Below are positions 61,406 to 64,000 of a stretch of 64,000 nucleotides of DNA, one piece after another. The notes beneath the pieces are model-generated. The model made no database searches and was not told the origin of the DNA. It saw only the letters and a program-made list of their open reading frames with translations. Each line of letters begins with the position of its first letter. The stretch's first letter is position 1. This stretch comes from Sphingomonas sp. CROZ-RG-20F-R02-07. GTDB lineage: Bacteria > Pseudomonadota > Alphaproteobacteria > Sphingomonadales > Sphingomonadaceae. Where the stretch lies: contig NZ_JAKNQJ010000002.1 in NCBI RefSeq assembly GCF_022662335.1, positions 62,001 to 126,000 on the forward strand, read 5' to 3'. The position numbers and the translations under genes are program-made.

Positions 61406-63100
61406 ATGAATATCCGCCGCAGGCTCGCCGCGTTGCTGATCGCCCCGGCGCTGTTCGGGGCGGCGGCCCCGCCGGCCCCGCCGGCCGCGCCGGTGCAGGT
61501 GGCGTGGTTCCGCTACACCGGCGACGACGCCACGCTCGCCCGCGCCGGGCAGGGGAATTATGCCAACCCGATCCTGCCGGGCTTCTACCCCGATCCGAGC
61601 ATCATCCGGGTCGGCGCGTGGTTCTATCTCGTCAATTCGACCTTCGCCTATTTTCCCGGCCTGCCGGTGTTTCGCAGCCGCGATCTCGTCCATTGGACGC
61701 AGATCGGCAACGCGATCGATCGGCCGGAACAGCTCGACCTGACCGGACGCGGCGTGTCGGAGGGGCTGTTCGCGCCGGCGCTGCACCATGCGGGCGACCG
61801 GTTCTACATCATCAACACCTGCGTCGGCTGTGGCGGGACGTTCATCGTCACCGCGCATGATCCGGCGGGGCGGTGGTCGGATCCGGTGTGGATCCGCGAC
61901 GTCGGCGGCATCGATCCGTCGTTGTTCACCGATGAGGACGGCACCACCTGGCTGGTCAACAACGATGCGCCGGCGGGCAAGCCGCTCTACGAGGGCCACC
62001 GCGCGATCTGGATCCGGCGTTTCGATCTGGCGACGATGAAGACCGTGGGCCCCGCGCGGGTGATCGTGGACGGCGGCGTCGACATCGCGACCAAGCCCGC
62101 GTGGACGGAAGGGCCGCACCTCTTCCGCCACGACGGCCATTATTATCTGATGACCGCGGAGGGCGGCACCTCGGTCAACCATTCGGAAACCGTGTACCGC
62201 GCCGACCGGCCGGACGGCCCGTTCGTGCCGCTGCACCGCCCCATCCTGACTCAGCGCGACCTGCCGGCCGATCGGCCCAACCCCATCGGCTCGGCCGGCC
62301 ATGCGCAATTGGTCGACACGCCGAGAGGCGACTGGTGGGCGGTGTTCCTCGCGACGCGGCCCTATGCCGGCGATTTCTACAATACCGGGCGCGAGACGTT
62401 TCTGCTGCGCGCGCGGTGGCAGGATGGCTGGCCGATCATCACCCGGCCGGGCGAGACGATCCCCTATGCGGCGCCCGCGCCCGCATTGCCGCGCGGCGCG
62501 CCGGGGCCTTTTCCGGTATCGGGCGATTTCACGCTGCGTGAAGATTTCCACGCGGCCACGCTCGCGCCCTATTGGCTGACGGTGCGCACACCGCACGAAC
62601 GCTGGTGGCGGACCGGGGCGGACGGCCTGGCGCTCACCCCGCGCCCCGACCGGATCGGCGAGCGCGGCCAGCCGAGCTTTCTCGGCCGGCGCCAGCAGCA
62701 CCGCCACGCCGAAGCCTCGGCCGAGATCCGCGCCGAAGCGCTGGCGCCGGGCGGCAAGGCGGGGCTCGTCGCCTATCAGAACGAAGCGCATTATTACCTG
62801 ATCGCACTGATGCAGGATCGCGGCATGCGGCGCATCCGCGTCGAGCGCCGGGCGGGCGAGGGCGATCCCGTGGACGGCATGGTGCTCGCCAGCGCGCCGC
62901 TGCCGGCCGGGGCGGGCACCGGCCGGGCGCCGTTGCGGCTGCGCATCGTCGCCGATGACGGCCGCTATGCATTCGATTATGCCGTGAAGGGCGGCGGCTG
63001 GACCCGCCTGCTGGCGAATGCCGACGGCACGGTGCTGAGCACCGCCAAGGCCGGCGGCTTCGTCGGCACCACGATGGGCCCTTACGCCTATACGCCCTGA
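61406..63100 (+). CDS. GH43 family glycoside hydrolase (beta-xylosidase/arabinosidase type)
   Basis: This 564-residue secreted enzyme has signal peptide residues 1-20. It carries the five-bladed propeller with catalytic Asp63 in LPGFYPDPSIIRVG, the second acidic residue in VGGIDPSLFTDEDGTTWLVN, and general acid Glu235 in AWTEGPHLFRHDGHYYLMTA. A C-terminal beta-sandwich (about 380-560, Concanavalin-like X19-type) ends FVGTTMGPYAYTP. The domain layout matches GH43 beta-xylosidases and arabinofuranosidases. It starts 37 bp after the GH1 stop and probably belongs to the same transcript. Confidence 0.92.
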   Translation: MNIRRRLAALLIAPALFGAAAPPAPPAAPVQVAWFRYTGDDATLARAGQGNYANPILPGFYPDPSIIRVGAWFYLVNSTFAYFPGLPVFRSRDLVHWTQIGNAIDRPEQLDLTGRGVSEGLFAPALHHAGDRFYIINTCVGCGGTFIVTAHDPAGRWSDPVWIRDVGGIDPSLFTDEDGTTWLVNNDAPAGKPLYEGHRAIWIRRFDLATMKTVGPARVIVDGGVDIATKPAWTEGPHLFRHDGHYYLMTAEGGTSVNHSETVYRADRPDGPFVPLHRPILTQRDLPADRPNPIGSAGHAQLVDTPRGDWWAVFLATRPYAGDFYNTGRETFLLRARWQDGWPIITRPGETIPYAAPAPALPRGAPGPFPVSGDFTLREDFHAATLAPYWLTVRTPHERWWRTGADGLALTPRPDRIGERGQPSFLGRRQQHRHAEASAEIRAEALAPGGKAGLVAYQNEAHYYLIALMQDRGMRRIRVERRAGEGDPVDGMVLASAPLPAGAGTGRAPLRLRIVADDGRYAFDYAVKGGGWTRLLANADGTVLSTAKAGGFVGTTMGPYAYTP

Positions 63101-63106
63101 TCGCGG

Positions 63107-63997
63107 TCAGCGGCAGATGTCGGCGCCCGGTAGCGGGGCGTTCGCGGGCACGGCGAGCCCATGTGCGGCCGCCGCCGCTTCCAGCGTGGGGCTGGGGCCG
63201 GCGAGCGACAGGTCGATCGCCGCGGCGTAGAACGGGTCCGCTTCCGCGCGCGGCAGCGTCGTGAAATCGAAGCCCATCGCGCGATAGAGATCGAGCAGGC
63301 GCGGCAGCATCCGCGCGTCGAACGCGCCGACATGCATCAGCAGCACATAGGGCAGATCGCGGCCGAGCGCGGCGTGCGCGAGCTGACGCGAGCGCAGCGC
63401 CTGCGCCCGTGCAGCGGCGAGATAGCTCGCCTCCAGCCCGGCGATCGCGCCCGTATCGGCCTTCGCGGCGCAGCGCGCGAACGCATCGTTCCAGGCATAG
63501 TCGCCGAAGCTCATCGTCACCGCCGCGATGCGATAGCCATCCGCGCGCAAGGCGCCGCGCACCGCCGCGACGGTCGCTGCGTCGCGGCCTTCGGAGAGGA
63601 ACGGATAGCGGAACCAGTGCCAGTCGCTTCCGCGGCCTAAGGCGGCGAGCGGTGCGTCGTCGCGTCGCACGTCCGCCAGAAACGCCGCCGCCCCCACCTG
63701 GCCGAGATCGAGATGGCTGAAGCCGTGGTTGCCGATCGGCAGCCCTGCCGCGCGCCAGGCGGCCAGTACGCGCGGGGCATCGGGGTTCCCCGCATCCACG
63801 CCCGCGTTCAGGAATCCGAACGCGGGCGCATGCTGCGCGGCCAGCGCCGCGATGATCGTCCGTGCGATCGCGAGCCGGTCGCCGCCCGGCGGCAGCGGCC
63901 CGTGCGTGGGAAGATCGTCGAAGGTCAGCGCGATCTGCGGCCGGAGCGCTGGGGCCGCCGTCCCGCCGAACAGCGCCAGCGGCACCGCGTCCGCCAT
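63107..63997 (-). CDS. polysaccharide deacetylase family protein (start may lie outside)
   Basis: At least 296 residues of a NodB-homology carbohydrate esterase are visible: ALTFDDLPTHG with the catalytic Asp and metal Asp (27-28), PIGNHGFSHLDLGQ with the zinc histidines, and FRYPFLSEG and LMHVGAFDARML. It likely removes acetyl groups from chitin- or peptidoglycan-type glycans. The visible ATG at 63997 sits three bases from the window edge and gives only a short hydrophobic lead, so a signal peptide may start beyond it. It is convergent with GH43. Confidence 0.85.
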   Translation of the reverse strand: MADAVPLALFGGTAAPALRPQIALTFDDLPTHGPLPPGGDRLAIARTIIAALAAQHAPAFGFLNAGVDAGNPDAPRVLAAWRAAGLPIGNHGFSHLDLGQVGAAAFLADVRRDDAPLAALGRGSDWHWFRYPFLSEGRDAATVAAVRGALRADGYRIAAVTMSFGDYAWNDAFARCAAKADTGAIAGLEASYLAAARAQALRSRQLAHAALGRDLPYVLLMHVGAFDARMLPRLLDLYRAMGFDFTTLPRAEADPFYAAAIDLSLAGPSPTLEAAAAAHGLAVPANAPLPGADICR

Positions 63998-64000
63998 CGC

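Overview
The window is a gene-dense, very GC-rich chromosomal segment. It reads as an alphaproteobacterium of the Sphingomonas type. The reasons are the sciP-type DUF1153 regulator, the PqiC/Mla hybrid lipid-transport operon, a DUF445 protein, many ATG/TGA 4-bp gene overlaps, an RNase E with an insertion in its S1 domain, and sphingomonad-style interspersed inverted repeats built on TTCG...GAGCTTGTCGAAG, on CATCCCCGCG and on CCCCGGCGAAGGCCGGGG. I see no phage, transposase, CRISPR array or integron. The species assignment is inference from gene content, not a database result.

Layout. 1-5 kb: the 5' part of a Ku gene (reverse), the overlapping trio pdxH / cation-efflux / PhzF-like gene, mnmA with a small UvrB/UvrC-motif gene (reverse), and a small unknown gene ahead of sciP. 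5-12 kb: a YeaQ-type membrane protein and a SIMPL protein converging on a strong bidirectional terminator, then an RND efflux pair and a DUF445 protein. 12-16 kb: a four-gene lipid-transport operon (MlaE with STAS, MlaF, MlaD, PqiC-like lipoprotein). 16-24 kb: Uup ATPase, a PepSY-like gene with an OmpR/PhoQ-type two-component system, a luciferase-like monooxygenase, and a lipoprotein subtilase with a probable C-terminal barrel. 24-31 kb: a HAD nucleotidase overlapping dapD, glpX and a CPBP protease; then, reverse, an M48 chaperone-protease, DsbA-like protein and ABC-2 exporter joined by 4-bp overlaps. 31-40 kb: RNase E divergent from an N-acetylmuramoyl-L-alanine amidase, a small secreted protein, PBP1A, prfB and a lipoprotein-like methyltransferase. 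40-48 kb: a JAB-only RadC homologue, thyA-folA, gluQRS, an HNH nuclease, an EF-hand lipoprotein, ppc and a hot-dog thioesterase. 48-57 kb: oligopeptidase B, a SulP transporter with a structured leader, a TonB-dependent receptor, glutaredoxin and an aminopeptidase P.

The last part (57-64 kb) is the most accessory-looking. A tRNA-Thr(GGT) is followed by two truncated gene remnants lying head to head. After these come a peptidase-MA-like protein that has lost its zinc motif, a Tat-exported GH1 glycosidase, a GH43 glycosidase and a polysaccharide deacetylase, which suggests glycan use.

Most of the window is ordinary housekeeping and envelope biology. The items I would examine first are the structured RNA ahead of the SulP gene, the two 14-bp direct repeats upstream of the amidase, the long rne leader, the gene-remnant scar beside the tRNA, and the degenerate metallopeptidase.
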